Shown here: positions 51,121-61,940 of the stretch, one piece after another
Layout of the letters: each line of letters begins with the position of its first letter
Numbering within the stretch: the first letter of the stretch is position 1
NCBI GenBank assembly: GCA_028679075.1
Contig: JAJRCF010000001.1
Coordinates: 1 to 64,000 of the forward strand
Direction of reading: 5' to 3'
Length of the DNA: 64,000 nt
Source of the DNA: Methanoregula sp.
GTDB taxonomy: Archaea; Halobacteriota; Methanomicrobia; Methanomicrobiales; Methanospirillaceae
Notes under the pieces: model-generated
What the model was told of the DNA's origin: nothing
The model's input: the letters and a program-made list of their open reading frames with translations, nothing else
Databases searched by the model: none
Position numbers and translations under genes: made by a program

Positions 51121-54100
51121 TTATGACGGGGAATAATCCCTGTCTGCAGAGGTCCGGTCTCTTCGCGGTTTCTTGTCGACCGTGGGGAGGTCGATCCTGA
51201 ACGCCGAGATCTCCTTGTTCACGGCATCGACAATAGTGGTGACATTCTGGATCACCTTGGAGATCTGATCGATGGCAGCCGAGGATTCCTCGCTGGCTGC
51301 TGCGGCATTGGTGGCTTCGCTTGCCGTATCATCGACAAGTGTGCTGACCGTGGTGACACTCGCCGTCACTTCCTGGACTGATGCTGCCTGTTCCTCGGCA
51401 GAAGCGGCCACATCGCTGATGTTCTTGTTGATGTTGTTGATCGAATCGACAATCGTGGTGAAGACCTCGAGCGTCTGGGTGAGTGCCGTGCTGCCTTCGC
51501 GGACACCTTCATTCGATTTCTCGACCGTATCCACAGCAAGCTGGGTCTGTCTCTGGAGTACATCGATCATCTGCCGGATCTTCTGTGCAGAGTTCTCGGA
51601 CTCCTCAGCCAGTGATTTGACCTCGGTTGCAACAACGGCAAACCCGCGCCCGGCTTCGCCGGCCCGGGCCGCTTCGATGGCGGCATTCAGGGCAAGGAGA
51701 TTGGTCTGGTTTGCGAGGTTCGCAATCAGGATGACGATGTCGCCGATCTGGTCCATCTGCGACTTGATGTCAAGGATGATCTTGTTGACATCCGTGGATG
51801 ACTTGGTGATCCCCGCCATACCCCGGTCGGCAAGGTTGGCAAGATCAGTTCCTTTCTGTGAGAGTTCCTCGGATTTCCGGGCCAGCTGGGCGACAAGGTC
51901 GGCCTTGTTCGCAACTTCCTGGACCGTGGATGAGAGGTCTTCCATGGCCTTCAGGACCTGCTTGATCCCTTCCCCGCTCCGTTCTGCATTGGTGCTGACA
52001 ACGCCCATGTTCTGGGCGATCTGGTTTGCACCTGCCGCCACTTCTTCGACATTGGCACTTGCTGCCTGTGCACCAGCGGTCAGTTCACTGATCTGGTCAT
52101 TGACCCGTCCCATTGCACGGGAGACCTGGATGCCGACATTGTTGAGGGCTTCCTTGAACTTGATGAAATCGCCCTGGACCTTGAGCTCGTCATTGAAGCG
52201 GACCGTGAAATTCTGTTTTGCATACTCGTCGGAGATGCGCATTGCCTCGTTCAGCGGATCAATGACCGCGTCCAGGGTATTGTTGACACCGTCAATGATC
52301 TTACGGAAGTCTCCCTGGTGGCTGGATGTGTCGGCACGCGTATTCAGCTGGCCGGCAATCGCGGATTTGCTGAGCTTATTGGCATCGTCGATCATCCGTT
52401 CGATGGCTTCCATCATGCTGATGAAGGCCGTGGTGAGTTGATCGTTCTCAGAACGCTTTCCGGATCTCTTGAGTTCCTGGAGGTCCCTGATATCACCGAC
52501 CGCAATGTGGTTTGCAATAGCGGTCACATGCCTGACACGGTCTTCGACCGTGTTGACGGCTGTTCCCACATCGGCAAAGATGCCCTGGTAATTGCCCTTG
52601 ACCGCAACGGTATAATCGTTGTTGGCCATCCTCTGGAGGACCGCGTTGCTCTCAACAAGGCCGCCAAGACCGTCGATACAGGTATTGAGGTTGTTCTTGA
52701 GCTCGTTGAAGTCCCCGTTATAGGATGCTGTGATCTTAACAGGGATCTCACCTTTGCTGATCTTGTCCACATATTCAGCGGCCATGTGGAGCGGGCCGAT
52801 GACCGCGTCAAGGGTATCGTTGACACCTTCGATGATCTTGCGGAAATCTCCCTGGTGCTTCGCTGCATCGGCACGGCTGTCAAGCCGCCCTTCCACGGCT
52901 GCCTCGCTGAGCATGCGGGCATCTTTCACGAGGAGGTTGATGGCGTCAATGCACTGGTTCAGGTTATTCTTGAGCTCGTTGAAATCACCCTTATATTCAG
53001 CGGTAATCTTCGACGGGATGTCTCCCTTGCTGATCCGGTCCACGTACTCGGCGGCATTGTTCAGGGGCCCGATGACCGCGTCGAGGGTATTGTTGACACC
53101 TTCGATGATCTTACGGAAGTCTCCCTGGTGCTTCATGGCATCGGCACGGCTGTCAAGCCGCCCTTCTACGGCACCGTCGGCAAGCATATGGGCATCTTTC
53201 ACAAGGAGGTTGATGGCGTCAATGCACTGGTTTAAGTTGTTCTTGAGCTCGTTGAAATCGCCTTTATAGTTGTCCGTGATCTTCTCCGGGATATCACCCT
53301 TGCTGATCCGGTCAACATATTTTGCTGCAACCTTCAGGGGCCCGGTGACTGCATCGAGGGTATCGTCAACACCCTGGATTACCTTGCGGAAATCTCCCTT
53401 GTGGCGGGAGGGATCGACCCGGGTCTCAAGCTTGCCTTCAACAGCCGCCTTACTAAGCATGCTCGTATCATGAACGAGGAGGTTGACCGCGTCAAAGCAC
53501 TGGTTTAAGTTGTTCTTGATGGTGTTGAAATCACCGTTGTACTGTGCGGTGATCTTCGGGGGGATGTCGCCTTTGCTGATCCGGTCCACTGAGTCAGCAG
53601 CCATATTCAGGGGATTGATGACCGCATCCATCGTGTTATTAAGACCCTTGATCATGACTGCGTAGTCGCCCTGGAATTTCGTGGCGTCCCCGCGGACATC
53701 CAGCTTGCCTTCAACCGCGGCAGCACTCAGGGTGTTGATCTCGGTATTCAGGGTCTTGAGAGTGAACACCACCCCGCCAAATGCCTGTGCAACATCATTG
53801 ATCTCATCCGTGATATCCGAGTCCTCCGACCGGGTCCCAAGGTCCTTTGCGGTGCCGGCCAGATCCCCGTCTTTGACCCGGCGGCCCAGGTTGACCAGGT
53901 TCTCCATGCGCTGGGCAATCGATTTACCAAACCGCATGGCAACAAAAGCGCCTATACCGATGCTGATCACAAGGATGAGGATAATGGCATTCCTCAGCAT
54001 ATCAACGGGTCCGGAAAAGTCAGCAGGATCGACACGTGCAATAACAATCCAGTCCGTTGCGGGGAAGTAGGTATAATACGCACGGGCATTCTTGCCATTC

Positions 54101-54921
54101 CAGGTATAATCGATTTTTGCAGCCTTGTCCGTGACTTTATCCTTGTTGGCGACCATTTCTTTCGAAAAGGGAGTGTCCGGGTTCGTACCTACCATCGATG
54201 CATCGGGATGGATCAGGATATCGCCCTTACCGTTTATGACATAGATATACCCGTTCTCGCCAATCTTTGATTCCTTGATCTCTTTCTTCAGCGGGCCATA
54301 CACCTCATCTTCCGGAACACCGACAAAGAGAATCCCGATAATCTCACCTGCAGAGTTTTTTATCGGCTCATAGACGACTGCATACTTTTTCCCGACAACA
54401 TCAGCAGTGCCATAATAGGTCTTGCCATTGACAATGACCTCTTTATATACAGCATCTGAAACGGATGTGCCAATGGCGCGTTTGCCATCTGCCCCGATGA
54501 CATTTGTTGATACACGGAGGGCCTTGTCACCAACCTTCTGGAAGACGGTCGCCTTCGAACCCATATCCTTCTCAATGGAATCAACCACGACAAAATTATC
54601 ATTGACCGTCTGGCCGCCATAGGTGATCTTTCCATCACTGATTGACGGCGTCCCATATGCGGCAAACCTGCTCCGCAGAAGGTTAAGGTCTCCATTCAGC
54701 CGGTCTTTTGACAAGTCATACGAATTGGAGGTCAGGGCCCGCATACCATTGACCTGCGTGGTCAGCCTCGAATCGAGCTGTTCATTGATCGCACTGCTTG
54801 CGGTAATATATGCAACAATACCCAGCACGAGCGTGGGTATGATAACAAGGATCAGGCAGATGATCAGGATCTTGGTCCCGATCTTCTGGCTGTTGAATTT
54901 TTTCATGTAATTGTCTAACAT
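51121..54921 (-). CDS. Giant poly-HAMP transmembrane chemoreceptor
   Basis: A 1266-residue receptor. TM1 ([20 protein letters not shown]) precedes an outside Cache-type domain ([40 protein letters not shown]), then TM2 ([20 protein letters not shown]). A chain of HAMP-like units of about 91 residues follows ([50 protein letters not shown]), at least four nearly identical. The MCP signalling domain has the tip [24 protein letters not shown] chains convert signals between states. The start at 54921 follows GAGAGG. Confidence 0.9.
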   Translation of the reverse strand: MLDNYMKKFNSQKIGTKILIICLILVIIPTLVLGIVAYITASSAINEQLDSRLTTQVNGMRALTSNSYDLSKDRLNGDLNLLRSRFAAYGTPSISDGKITYGGQTVNDNFVVVDSIEKDMGSKATVFQKVGDKALRVSTNVIGADGKRAIGTSVSDAVYKEVIVNGKTYYGTADVVGKKYAVVYEPIKNSAGEIIGILFVGVPEDEVYGPLKKEIKESKIGENGYIYVINGKGDILIHPDASMVGTNPDTPFSKEMVANKDKVTDKAAKIDYTWNGKNARAYYTYFPATDWIVIARVDPADFSGPVDMLRNAIILILVISIGIGAFVAMRFGKSIAQRMENLVNLGRRVKDGDLAGTAKDLGTRSEDSDITDEINDVAQAFGGVVFTLKTLNTEINTLSAAAVEGKLDVRGDATKFQGDYAVMIKGLNNTMDAVINPLNMAADSVDRISKGDIPPKITAQYNGDFNTIKNNLNQCFDAVNLLVHDTSMLSKAAVEGKLETRVDPSRHKGDFRKVIQGVDDTLDAVTGPLKVAAKYVDRISKGDIPEKITDNYKGDFNELKNNLNQCIDAINLLVKDAHMLADGAVEGRLDSRADAMKHQGDFRKIIEGVNNTLDAVIGPLNNAAEYVDRISKGDIPSKITAEYKGDFNELKNNLNQCIDAINLLVKDARMLSEAAVEGRLDSRADAAKHQGDFRKIIEGVNDTLDAVIGPLHMAAEYVDKISKGEIPVKITASYNGDFNELKNNLNTCIDGLGGLVESNAVLQRMANNDYTVAVKGNYQGIFADVGTAVNTVEDRVRHVTAIANHIAVGDIRDLQELKRSGKRSENDQLTTAFISMMEAIERMIDDANKLSKSAIAGQLNTRADTSSHQGDFRKIIDGVNNTLDAVIDPLNEAMRISDEYAKQNFTVRFNDELKVQGDFIKFKEALNNVGIQVSRAMGRVNDQISELTAGAQAASANVEEVAAGANQIAQNMGVVSTNAERSGEGIKQVLKAMEDLSSTVQEVANKADLVAQLARKSEELSQKGTDLANLADRGMAGITKSSTDVNKIILDIKSQMDQIGDIVILIANLANQTNLLALNAAIEAARAGEAGRGFAVVATEVKSLAEESENSAQKIRQMIDVLQRQTQLAVDTVEKSNEGVREGSTALTQTLEVFTTIVDSINNINKNISDVAASAEEQAASVQEVTASVTTVSTLVDDTASEATNAAAASEESSAAIDQISKVIQNVTTIVDAVNKEISAFRIDLPTVDKKPRRDRTSADRDYSPS
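52540..53620 (-). repeat. About 273-bp direct repeats coding for the HAMP chain
   Basis: Copies around 52831, 53104 and 53377 share long identical stretches (for example GATGATCTT.CGGAAATCTCCCTGGTGCTTC-type segments) at steps of 273 bp (91 codons). They encode the near-identical HAMP units of the large receptor and are substrates for unequal recombination. Confidence 0.75.
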
Positions 54922-55265
54922 ATACACATCCTCTCAGGAATAATCAGAATTCGATGATCACACGCCCTCTTCCACACACCATTTTTTCGTAACCGGGATC
55001 GGTTGTGTGACACTTACATTACAACACAATATGTGTATGGCCCCCGTCGTTTCGCACGACAGCACGCAGCGTCTGTTCAAATGCCTCTGCATAGTACCTG
55101 AGTTTCTCCATGGTTGCACCACAATAAATTGTACTATCACCATTTTCCCAAATTAATATTTATACGTTGCGTTCTATGATGATTATTGATGTTAATTATT
55201 GGCAACCACCATCAATGATATATATTGTGAATTGACAATAATCTGGTAGGATTTTTTGAGGAAAT
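54922..55265. promoter_or_regulatory. Divergent promoter region: giant chemoreceptor and wHTH kinase
   Basis: The 344 bp contain no gene. AT-rich blocks at 55155-55165 (TTAATATTTATACG) and 55219-55229 (GATATATATTG) are TATA candidates for the two directions. The kinase's own winged helix could bind here, which is inference. Confidence 0.45.
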
Positions 55266-56921
55266 ATGGGACAGGAACACGAGCAGGCCCGGATACGGGA
55301 TCTCTTAAAGGATAATCCCAAGGGACTGACCATTGAGGAAGTTTCAAAAAAACTCTCACTCAACCGGGCAACTGCGGCAAAATATCTCAACTCAATGATG
55401 ATATCCGGGCAGGCTGAGCTGCGCGAACTTGGCCGGGCGAAGATCTTCTATCTCTCCCAGCGCCTCCCGATGATCAACATGCTGAGTCTCTCATCAGAAC
55501 TGATCCTGATCCTTGACCGCGACCTGTTCATCCAGGAAGTGAACGAATCCTTCCTCTCATTTTTCCACCTGACAAAAGATGAGCTGAAAGGAAAGAAGAT
55601 CGGACATTCCGGCCTTGCCCCCTATTTTTCCGAAAAATACCGGGCATCTCTTGAGCAGGCACTCGAAGGAACCGGGATCTCCCATGAGGTCCATTTCGAG
55701 ATTGGCGACAATGACCGGTATTTCAAGATGAAACTGATCCCCCTGGTATTTGAAAGCGGGGGCCATGCAGTAGGGATGATACTGGAAGATATCTCCGAGA
55801 TGAAACAGTACCAGCTGGAACTCGAGGAGAAGATCCGGGAACGAACCGTTAAGCTGCAGACAGAAGTCGAGCAGCATAAACAGGCAGAAGATGCGCTCCG
55901 TGAGAATGACGCGGTCCTCCAGAGTATGCTTGACGCCACCCCGGTCGGGGTCGCACTCCTTGTTGATCGGGTATTTCGTAAGGTCAACAACTCCCTCTGC
56001 GACATGACGGGATATTCTGAGAAGGAACTGACCGGGAAAAATACCCGGATAATGTACATTGATGATGCCGAGTACGAGCGTATCAGGAGGGACCTGTACA
56101 AGCCGATGGATTACAAGGGTGTCCGTACACTGGAATCACGGATCCTGAAAAAAGACGGTTCGATCATTGACGTGATGATCAGCCTCAGCCCGTTCGATCC
56201 CGGAAACACCACCTCAGGTGTGACCGTAACCGTCATGGACATCACCGAGAGGAAACGAGCTGAAGATGCATTAAAGAGAGCAAGCCACCAGGTCGCGTTA
56301 CTGAACAGCGTCACCCGGCACGACATCCTGAACAAGCTGACCGCCCTCCAGGGATATATCGGGTATATGAAGAAACACGAGAGCGATGAAACACTTGCCG
56401 GAATCATCAGGAAAGAAGAGACCATAGCGAACCTGATAGAAAAACTGATCATTTTCACGCGGGATTACAAGGATGTCGGTGTCCGGCCCCCGGACTGGAT
56501 TGGTATTGCTGACACGATCGTGACCGTCAGGAATTCCATTGAACTGGGCCCGGTGCTCATCCAGGAAAAGACCGGCAACCTCGAGATCTATGCCGATCCT
56601 CTTATCAGAAAAGTATTCTACAACCTGGTCGACAACTCGCTGCGGCATGGCGGGCAGGTAACAGAGATCCGGGTAACCGCCCGGGAGAACGATGACCACC
56701 TGGTCCTCATGTACGAGGATAACGGTATTGGGATCCCAACCAATGAAAAAGAGCGGATCTTCGAACAGGAATACGGGAAAAATACCGGTCTTGGGCTCTT
56801 CCTCGTCCGTGAGATCCTCGCGATCACCGGTATAAAAATCTCCGAAACCGGTGAACCCGGTAAAGGTGCCCGGTTCGAGATCACCGTACCAAAAGGATCT
56901 TACCGGTCCATTGTCAGCTGA
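55266..56921 (+). CDS. Histidine kinase with N-terminal DNA-binding wing and two PAS domains
   Basis: A 551-residue soluble protein. Residues 1-70 are a winged helix (RIRDLLKDNPKGLTIEEVSK, LNRATAAKYLNSMMISGQAE). PAS1 (ELILILDRDLFIQEVNESF) and PAS2 (MLDATPVGVALLVDRVFRKV) follow, joined by a coiled coil. The kinase core has SVTRHDILNKLTALQGYIG (H-box), NLVDNSLRHGG (N-box), DNGIGIPTNEKERIF (G1) and NTGLGLFLVREI (G2). It combines sensing, phosphorylation and DNA binding in one chain. GAGGAAAT precedes the ATG. Confidence 0.85.
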   Translation: MGQEHEQARIRDLLKDNPKGLTIEEVSKKLSLNRATAAKYLNSMMISGQAELRELGRAKIFYLSQRLPMINMLSLSSELILILDRDLFIQEVNESFLSFFHLTKDELKGKKIGHSGLAPYFSEKYRASLEQALEGTGISHEVHFEIGDNDRYFKMKLIPLVFESGGHAVGMILEDISEMKQYQLELEEKIRERTVKLQTEVEQHKQAEDALRENDAVLQSMLDATPVGVALLVDRVFRKVNNSLCDMTGYSEKELTGKNTRIMYIDDAEYERIRRDLYKPMDYKGVRTLESRILKKDGSIIDVMISLSPFDPGNTTSGVTVTVMDITERKRAEDALKRASHQVALLNSVTRHDILNKLTALQGYIGYMKKHESDETLAGIIRKEETIANLIEKLIIFTRDYKDVGVRPPDWIGIADTIVTVRNSIELGPVLIQEKTGNLEIYADPLIRKVFYNLVDNSLRHGGQVTEIRVTARENDDHLVLMYEDNGIGIPTNEKERIFEQEYGKNTGLGLFLVREILAITGIKISETGEPGKGARFEITVPKGSYRSIVS

Positions 56922-57004
56922 TTTTCCGGCCCACAAAAAACGGCCCCGAGCAAAACCTAGATTAGCGTTTGCAGTCAAAAGTACTGACGATACGTGGTTT
57001 TCAC

Positions 57005-59746
57005 ATGCTCGAAGAGGAATACCAGCTCGATTATTTCAAGGCACAGGGGTTCGTCCGTAAGACCTGTAAGGCCTGCGGCTCGGCCTTCTGGACCCGCGAC
57101 GCCTCGCGGGAGGTCTGCGGAGACGCACCCTGCGAACCCTATACATTCATCGGCAACCCGATCTTCCGGCCCCACACGCTCGACACGATGCGCGAGGCGT
57201 ACCTTTCCTTTTTTGAGAAGCAGGGGCACACGCGGATCGAACGGTACCCCGTCGTTGCCCGGTGGCGCGACGACATTTACCTGACCATTGCCTCCATTGC
57301 GGACTTCCAGCCGTTCGTGACCGGGGGCATTGTGCCGCCACCGGCAAACCCGCTCACGATCTCCCAGCCCTGCATCCGGCTCAATGACCTGGACTCGGTG
57401 GGAAAATCCGGGCGGCACCTGACCACCTTCGAGATGATGGCCCACCACGCCTTCAACACCCCGTCCGAAGAGATCTACTGGAAGGACCGGACGGTCGAGC
57501 TCTGCGACCAGTTCATCGCGTCCATCGGGGGCGACATCAACCAGGTCACCTACAAGGAGAACCCATGGATCGGCGGCGGCAATGCCGGGCCGAGCGTGGA
57601 AGTGCTGATCGGCGGCCTCGAGATCGCAACGCTCGTCTTCATGAGCCTCGGGCGGCAGAAGACGCAGGAGAAGGGCTACGACCTGAAAGGCGAGATGTAC
57701 TACCCGATGAAGCTCCGGATCGTGGACACCGGATATGGTCTTGAACGGCTGGTCTGGGCATCGAAAGGCTCCCCCACGATCTATGATGCGGTCTTCCCGG
57801 AGATGGTCAGCCATGTCATGGGCCTCGCGGAACTCGACCACATGCTCGGCAACAAGGACTTTGCCAAGATCCTTGCCCTCAATGCAAAGTATGCCGGCCT
57901 CATGGACATCTCGGGTACCAACCTCTTCAACTTAAGAAAGAAAGTGGCTGCGGCAATCGATATCTCCCCGGACAAACTGGACAAGATGATCACCCCGGTC
58001 GAGAAAGTCTATGCCATCGTCGACCACACCCGGTGCCTCGCCTTCATGCTCGGTGACTGCATTGTCCCCTCCAATGTCCGCGAAGGTTACCTCGCCCGCC
58101 TCGTCATCCGGCGCACCCTGCGCCTCATGAACGATCTCCGGATCAAGGAACCGCTCGCCGACCTGATCGAGCAGCAGTTCCGCATCCTGGGCAACCGGAA
58201 GTTCGAGCAGGACATCGCGGTTGTCCGCGAGATCGTGGACCGCGAGACCGAGAAGTATGCGGCCACACTCGAACGCGGCACACGGATCGTCCAGAAGGTG
58301 GCAAAAACTTACAAGGCCAAGAGCCAGCGTGTCCCCCTCTCGGAAGTCATGACCCTCTACGATTCCCATGGCATCCAGCCGGAGATGGTCAAGGAGATCG
58401 CAACAAAGGAAGGCGCGGTTGTCGACCTGCCGGACAACTTCTACTCGATCGTTGCGGACATGCACTCCGAGTCGAAGAAAGAGGTTGAGGAAGACAAGAC
58501 CGCGAAGTACGTGGACCGGGTACGGGCACTGCCCCCCACAAAGAAACTCTATTACGAACAGCCCTCGGACATCGAGTTCGAGGCGGTTGTCCTCGATTTC
58601 TTTGACGAGTACGCGGTCCTCGACCAGACCCTCTTCTACCCGGAGGGCGGCGGCCAGCCGGCTGATACCGGGACCCTCGTTTCCGCGGAGAGCATGGTCC
58701 GCGTCGATGACGTGGTCAAGGTCGGCGAGGTCGTCCTCCACCACATCACCGGTGGCGTACTGCAGCGCGGCGAGCGGGCGAAGGGAATGGTTGACGAGGA
58801 ACGGCGCCTCTCCCTGATGCGCCACCACACGGCCACCCACATCCTCCTCCATGCCTCAAAGGAAGTACTCGGCGCCCACATCCACCAGGCCGGTGCGCAG
58901 AAAGGTGCAGAGAGTTCCCGTGTCGATATCCGGCACTTCAAGCACATTACGCCCGATGAACTCCACCGGATCGAGATTGCCGCAAACCGGATGATCATGA
59001 TGAGCCAGCCGGTCGAGATCTCCATCGAAGACCGGACCAAAGCCGAACAGAAATACGGGTTCTCGCTGTACCAGGGCGGGGTTCCCCCCGGCAGGGACAT
59101 CCGTGTCGTCAAGGTGGCAGGAGACATCGAGGCCTGCGCCGGTACCCACTGCCAGAACACCGGTGAGGTCGGCATGATCAAGATCATCCGGGTCGAGCAT
59201 ATCCAGGACGGCATCGAGCGGATCGAGTTCGCTGCCGGGATCGCTGCAATCTATTACATGCAGCACCTGGAGCAGATCGTCACTGCCTCGGCCGACATCC
59301 TCTCTGTCCAGCCCGAGAACCTGCCGGCAACGGTCACCCGTTTCTTCACGGAATGGAAAGACCAGAAGAAAGAGGTCGAACGCATGAGCGGGAAGCTGGT
59401 GGACCTTGAAACGCGGACACTGGTAGCGGAAGTTGTTGGCGGTGTCAACATTGTCATAAAACGCATTGACCTGCCACAGAAGGAACTCTCAGCCCTCGCG
59501 AGCTCCGTTGCGGAGAAGGGCGGCGTTGCCCTCGTCGCAGGTGGCGGAGAGACCGCACGCGTGGTCCTCGCATCCGGCGACTCCCGCGTGAATGCCGGCG
59601 AGATCATCGGCCAGGTCTGCAGTCTCCTTGGGGGAAAAGGGGGCGGCAAGCCTTCGATGGCGCAGGGGGGCGGGCCGGATATCGGCCAGCTGGATCTTGC
59701 ACTAAAAGTCGGACGCGAACGGATCATTGCTTCACTCCATGGCTGA
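57005..59746 (+). CDS. alaS: Alanyl-tRNA synthetase
   Basis: A 913-residue archaeal AlaRS. It has the archaeal N-terminal extension with Cys residues (VRKTCKACGSAFWTRDAS), the class II aminoacylation core (ERYPVVARWRDDIYLTIASI, ISQPCIRLNDLDSVG), the editing domain with HHTATHILLHASKEVLG and the AGTHCQNTGEVG zinc site, and a C-terminal Gly-rich dimerisation domain (GGKGGGKPSMAQGGGPD). The start at 57005 fits family length. It overlaps the next gene by 8 nt. Confidence 0.96.
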   Translation: MLEEEYQLDYFKAQGFVRKTCKACGSAFWTRDASREVCGDAPCEPYTFIGNPIFRPHTLDTMREAYLSFFEKQGHTRIERYPVVARWRDDIYLTIASIADFQPFVTGGIVPPPANPLTISQPCIRLNDLDSVGKSGRHLTTFEMMAHHAFNTPSEEIYWKDRTVELCDQFIASIGGDINQVTYKENPWIGGGNAGPSVEVLIGGLEIATLVFMSLGRQKTQEKGYDLKGEMYYPMKLRIVDTGYGLERLVWASKGSPTIYDAVFPEMVSHVMGLAELDHMLGNKDFAKILALNAKYAGLMDISGTNLFNLRKKVAAAIDISPDKLDKMITPVEKVYAIVDHTRCLAFMLGDCIVPSNVREGYLARLVIRRTLRLMNDLRIKEPLADLIEQQFRILGNRKFEQDIAVVREIVDRETEKYAATLERGTRIVQKVAKTYKAKSQRVPLSEVMTLYDSHGIQPEMVKEIATKEGAVVDLPDNFYSIVADMHSESKKEVEEDKTAKYVDRVRALPPTKKLYYEQPSDIEFEAVVLDFFDEYAVLDQTLFYPEGGGQPADTGTLVSAESMVRVDDVVKVGEVVLHHITGGVLQRGERAKGMVDEERRLSLMRHHTATHILLHASKEVLGAHIHQAGAQKGAESSRVDIRHFKHITPDELHRIEIAANRMIMMSQPVEISIEDRTKAEQKYGFSLYQGGVPPGRDIRVVKVAGDIEACAGTHCQNTGEVGMIKIIRVEHIQDGIERIEFAAGIAAIYYMQHLEQIVTASADILSVQPENLPATVTRFFTEWKDQKKEVERMSGKLVDLETRTLVAEVVGGVNIVIKRIDLPQKELSALASSVAEKGGVALVAGGGETARVVLASGDSRVNAGEIIGQVCSLLGGKGGGKPSMAQGGGPDIGQLDLALKVGRERIIASLHG

Positions 59747-60371
59747 CAACGTCCTTGTACTGGAACCGGGCGATGAGCAGGCCCAGAAGATCGGGAAGGC
59801 GATGGGCAGTCCGACCGCAGGGGACATCCTCCAGTTGCTGGCGGATGGCCCAAAGAGCTTGACCGACATCTCGGACCGGCTCTCCCTCCCGATGAACACG
59901 GCAAAGTACCATGTCGAGAACCTGCTCGATGCCGGGATCATCTCCGTGGCGGATACGAAATACAGCGTCAAGGGCCGGGAAGTGAAACTCTATTCGCTCA
60001 CCAACCAGCTCCTGATCGTTGCCCCGCGCCGGTCGGATATCCGGTCGATGCTGCTGAAGTACGCATCGCTCTTCGGGATCGTTGCCGTTGCCTCGCTTGC
60101 GATCTCATCGATCCTGCCCCTGGCAGCCACGTGGGGCAGGACAGGAGAGATCTTTGCGACGCAGGAGTCCTTATCCGTCGTGGCCCCGACCGTTCACGAT
60201 GCTGCAGGAACGGGCCGCGAGGCCGGTAATGTTGTACTGAAAGCAACGTACGACGGGCTTGCTGCCGCACCGGCACCTGCCTTTGACCCCGCGATTGCAT
60301 TTTTCTTTGGCGGGCTGCTCGTAATTATCATCCTGCTCTGCTACGAGGCATGGCTCTGGAAAAAGAGTTGA
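59739..60371 (+). CDS. ArsR-like winged-helix membrane protein
   Basis: A 210-residue protein. Residues 20-95 are an ArsR-type winged helix (AGDILQLLADGPKSLTDISD, MNTAKYHVENLLDAGIISV). Two TM helices (LFGIVAVASLAISSILPLA; IAFFFGGLLVIIILLCYEAW) flank a ~60-residue loop. Such membrane-tethered regulators are common in methanogens. It is coupled to alaS by overlap; a link to translation is unproven. Confidence 0.82.
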   Translation: MADNVLVLEPGDEQAQKIGKAMGSPTAGDILQLLADGPKSLTDISDRLSLPMNTAKYHVENLLDAGIISVADTKYSVKGREVKLYSLTNQLLIVAPRRSDIRSMLLKYASLFGIVAVASLAISSILPLAATWGRTGEIFATQESLSVVAPTVHDAAGTGREAGNVVLKATYDGLAAAPAPAFDPAIAFFFGGLLVIIILLCYEAWLWKKS

Positions 60372-60384
60372 GTTTCCGGGTACT

Positions 60385-60432
60385 CGGGCTTTTTTATTTT
60401 TTGGGGTTTTAAAAATCAAAAAATTATTGGGC
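60385..60432. terminator. Bidirectional T/A-rich terminator
   Basis: CTTTTTTATTTTTTGG follows the plus-strand gene, and AAAAATCAAAAAATT serves as oligo-T for the minus-strand gene ending at 60424. Both fit archaeal termination. Confidence 0.5.
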
Positions 60433-61257
60433 CCGCCGTCCTGTCAGCACCATGAGCATTCCCGCAACCGCAAGGCTTCCCATCACGGTCAGCGGTGAGA
60501 GCGGGGACTGCTCGGTGGTCGGCCAGGGTGTGGCGGTGGGGGTTGCCGTTGTGCGGGTTGTTTTAACCACTGCTTTTGTTGTGGGAATTGCCGTGGCCTG
60601 TGTCGTCGGGGCAACCACCGTGAATGACTTGGTGCCGACATATCCCTCGGAGTCGCTGAAATCAACGGTGTAATCCCCGGCACCGGTGACACTCACTTTC
60701 TGGGTAAAGACACCGGCATTATTCCTGACTTCTGCCTTGGTCTGGATCCACTGGGGGCCGAAGATCCGTCCATCCGGACCGTGGACTTCAAGCTCGATCC
60801 CCTTGTTTCCCCCATCCTTGATGTTCCCTTCAATCCGTAAGGCTTCATCAAGGTCCTGGGTGACCGGGGACGTGATCTCGATCTCTCCGGAACGGTCGAT
60901 GATCGTGACAAGCAACATGGTCCGGGAATCGGAGCGGAGCCGTTCCTCATCAGTCCCGGTGTATTGCATCTCGACCTTGTACTGCCCGCCGGGGAGACCC
61001 ACGGTATCCGTGATAAGGTTCATGGTCTTGTGATCCGACTGGATCGTGATGGGCTGTTTGCGGATCTGCGTTGCGGTATACGAGGACTGGTACAGGACAA
61101 GGTTGAAGGTCGTGCCCGCGGGGAAGTCGCTGTCAACCGTACATTTCAGGGGAAGGCCGGACTGTACTTCTTCAGGACAGGTGAGGTAGAGCCCGTACGC
61201 GGATACCGGCCCTACGATACACATCAGGAAAAGTGCAATGAGGATGATCTTTTTCAT
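60424..61257 (-). CDS. Secreted surface protein with C-terminal TM anchor
   Basis: A 277-residue protein: signal peptide (IILIALFLMCIVGPVSA), two beta-rich domains (EEVQSGLPLKCTVDSDFPAG; EVHGPDGRIFGPQWI), a Thr/Pro-rich linker (TTRTTATPTATPWPTTE) and a C-terminal helix (LTVMGSLAVAGMLMVLTG) plus RRAQ. This is the usual form of Methanomicrobiales surface proteins. Ligand unknown. Confidence 0.78.
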   Translation of the reverse strand: MKKIILIALFLMCIVGPVSAYGLYLTCPEEVQSGLPLKCTVDSDFPAGTTFNLVLYQSSYTATQIRKQPITIQSDHKTMNLITDTVGLPGGQYKVEMQYTGTDEERLRSDSRTMLLVTIIDRSGEIEITSPVTQDLDEALRIEGNIKDGGNKGIELEVHGPDGRIFGPQWIQTKAEVRNNAGVFTQKVSVTGAGDYTVDFSDSEGYVGTKSFTVVAPTTQATAIPTTKAVVKTTRTTATPTATPWPTTEQSPLSPLTVMGSLAVAGMLMVLTGRRAQ

Positions 61258-61334
61258 GTCTACAGGGTCTAATGTCCGGCATTAAAATCTTATCTGTATA
61301 GTATTGCCCCGGGAAAAAACCAAGAGCCCGGGGA

Positions 61335-61940
61335 TCAGATCATGCCAATGAAATTTTCCAGCATCCGGAGGCCGGCAGCACCACTCTTCTCCGGGTGGAA
61401 CTGGACGCCATAGGCATTGCCATGGAAGACGGCTGATGCGAACGGGCAGATGTACCCGGTCGAAGTCAGCGTGAACTCCGGGGCCGTGTCCGCATAATAG
61501 GAGTGGACGAAATAGAAGCTTTCGTCCTGCCGGATCCCGGCAAGGAGGGGGTTGTCCGGTTTCTCAAGGGAGAGCGAGTTCCATCCCATGTGCGGGATCT
61601 TGAACCCGGGGACTTTTTTGAAGTGCTTTACGTGTCCCGGGATCAGGCCGAGCCCCGGGTGCAGCCCGTGCTCCTCGCTCGTCTCCATGAGCATCTGCAT
61701 CCCAAGGCAGATACCAAGCAGCGGGACACTCTTAGTCGCTGATACCACCGTCCCCTGCAGGGTACCGAGCTTGTCCATGGCCTCGCGGAACGCTCCCACA
61801 CCGGGGAGAACGAGGCCGTCTGCGGCAGCGATCTCTTCCGGGCTGCAGGTGATCTGCACGCGGGCCCCCGCCTTCTCCAGTCCCCGCATGACACTCCGCA
61901 GGTTCCCGACACCGTAATCAATAATGGCTATCTGCGTCAT
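61335..61940 (-). CDS. hisH: Imidazole glycerol phosphate synthase, glutaminase subunit HisH
   Basis: A 201-residue class I glutamine amidotransferase: IDYGVGNLRSVMRGLEKAGA, the nucleophile elbow LLGICLGMQMLME (Cys), and the His-Glu pair in YGVQFHPEKSGA. It supplies ammonia to HisF in histidine synthesis. HisF is not nearby. Its start lies 23 nt inside the end of the PAPS-reductase-like gene. Confidence 0.95.
   Translation of the reverse strand: MTQIAIIDYGVGNLRSVMRGLEKAGARVQITCSPEEIAAADGLVLPGVGAFREAMDKLGTLQGTVVSATKSVPLLGICLGMQMLMETSEEHGLHPGLGLIPGHVKHFKKVPGFKIPHMGWNSLSLEKPDNPLLAGIRQDESFYFVHSYYADTAPEFTLTSTGYICPFASAVFHGNAYGVQFHPEKSGAAGLRMLENFIGMI

Noticed and set aside
53235-54070. Plus-strand frames opposite the giant chemoreceptor
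   Set aside because: They mirror the HAMP repeats in antisense and have Ser/Arg-biased composition.
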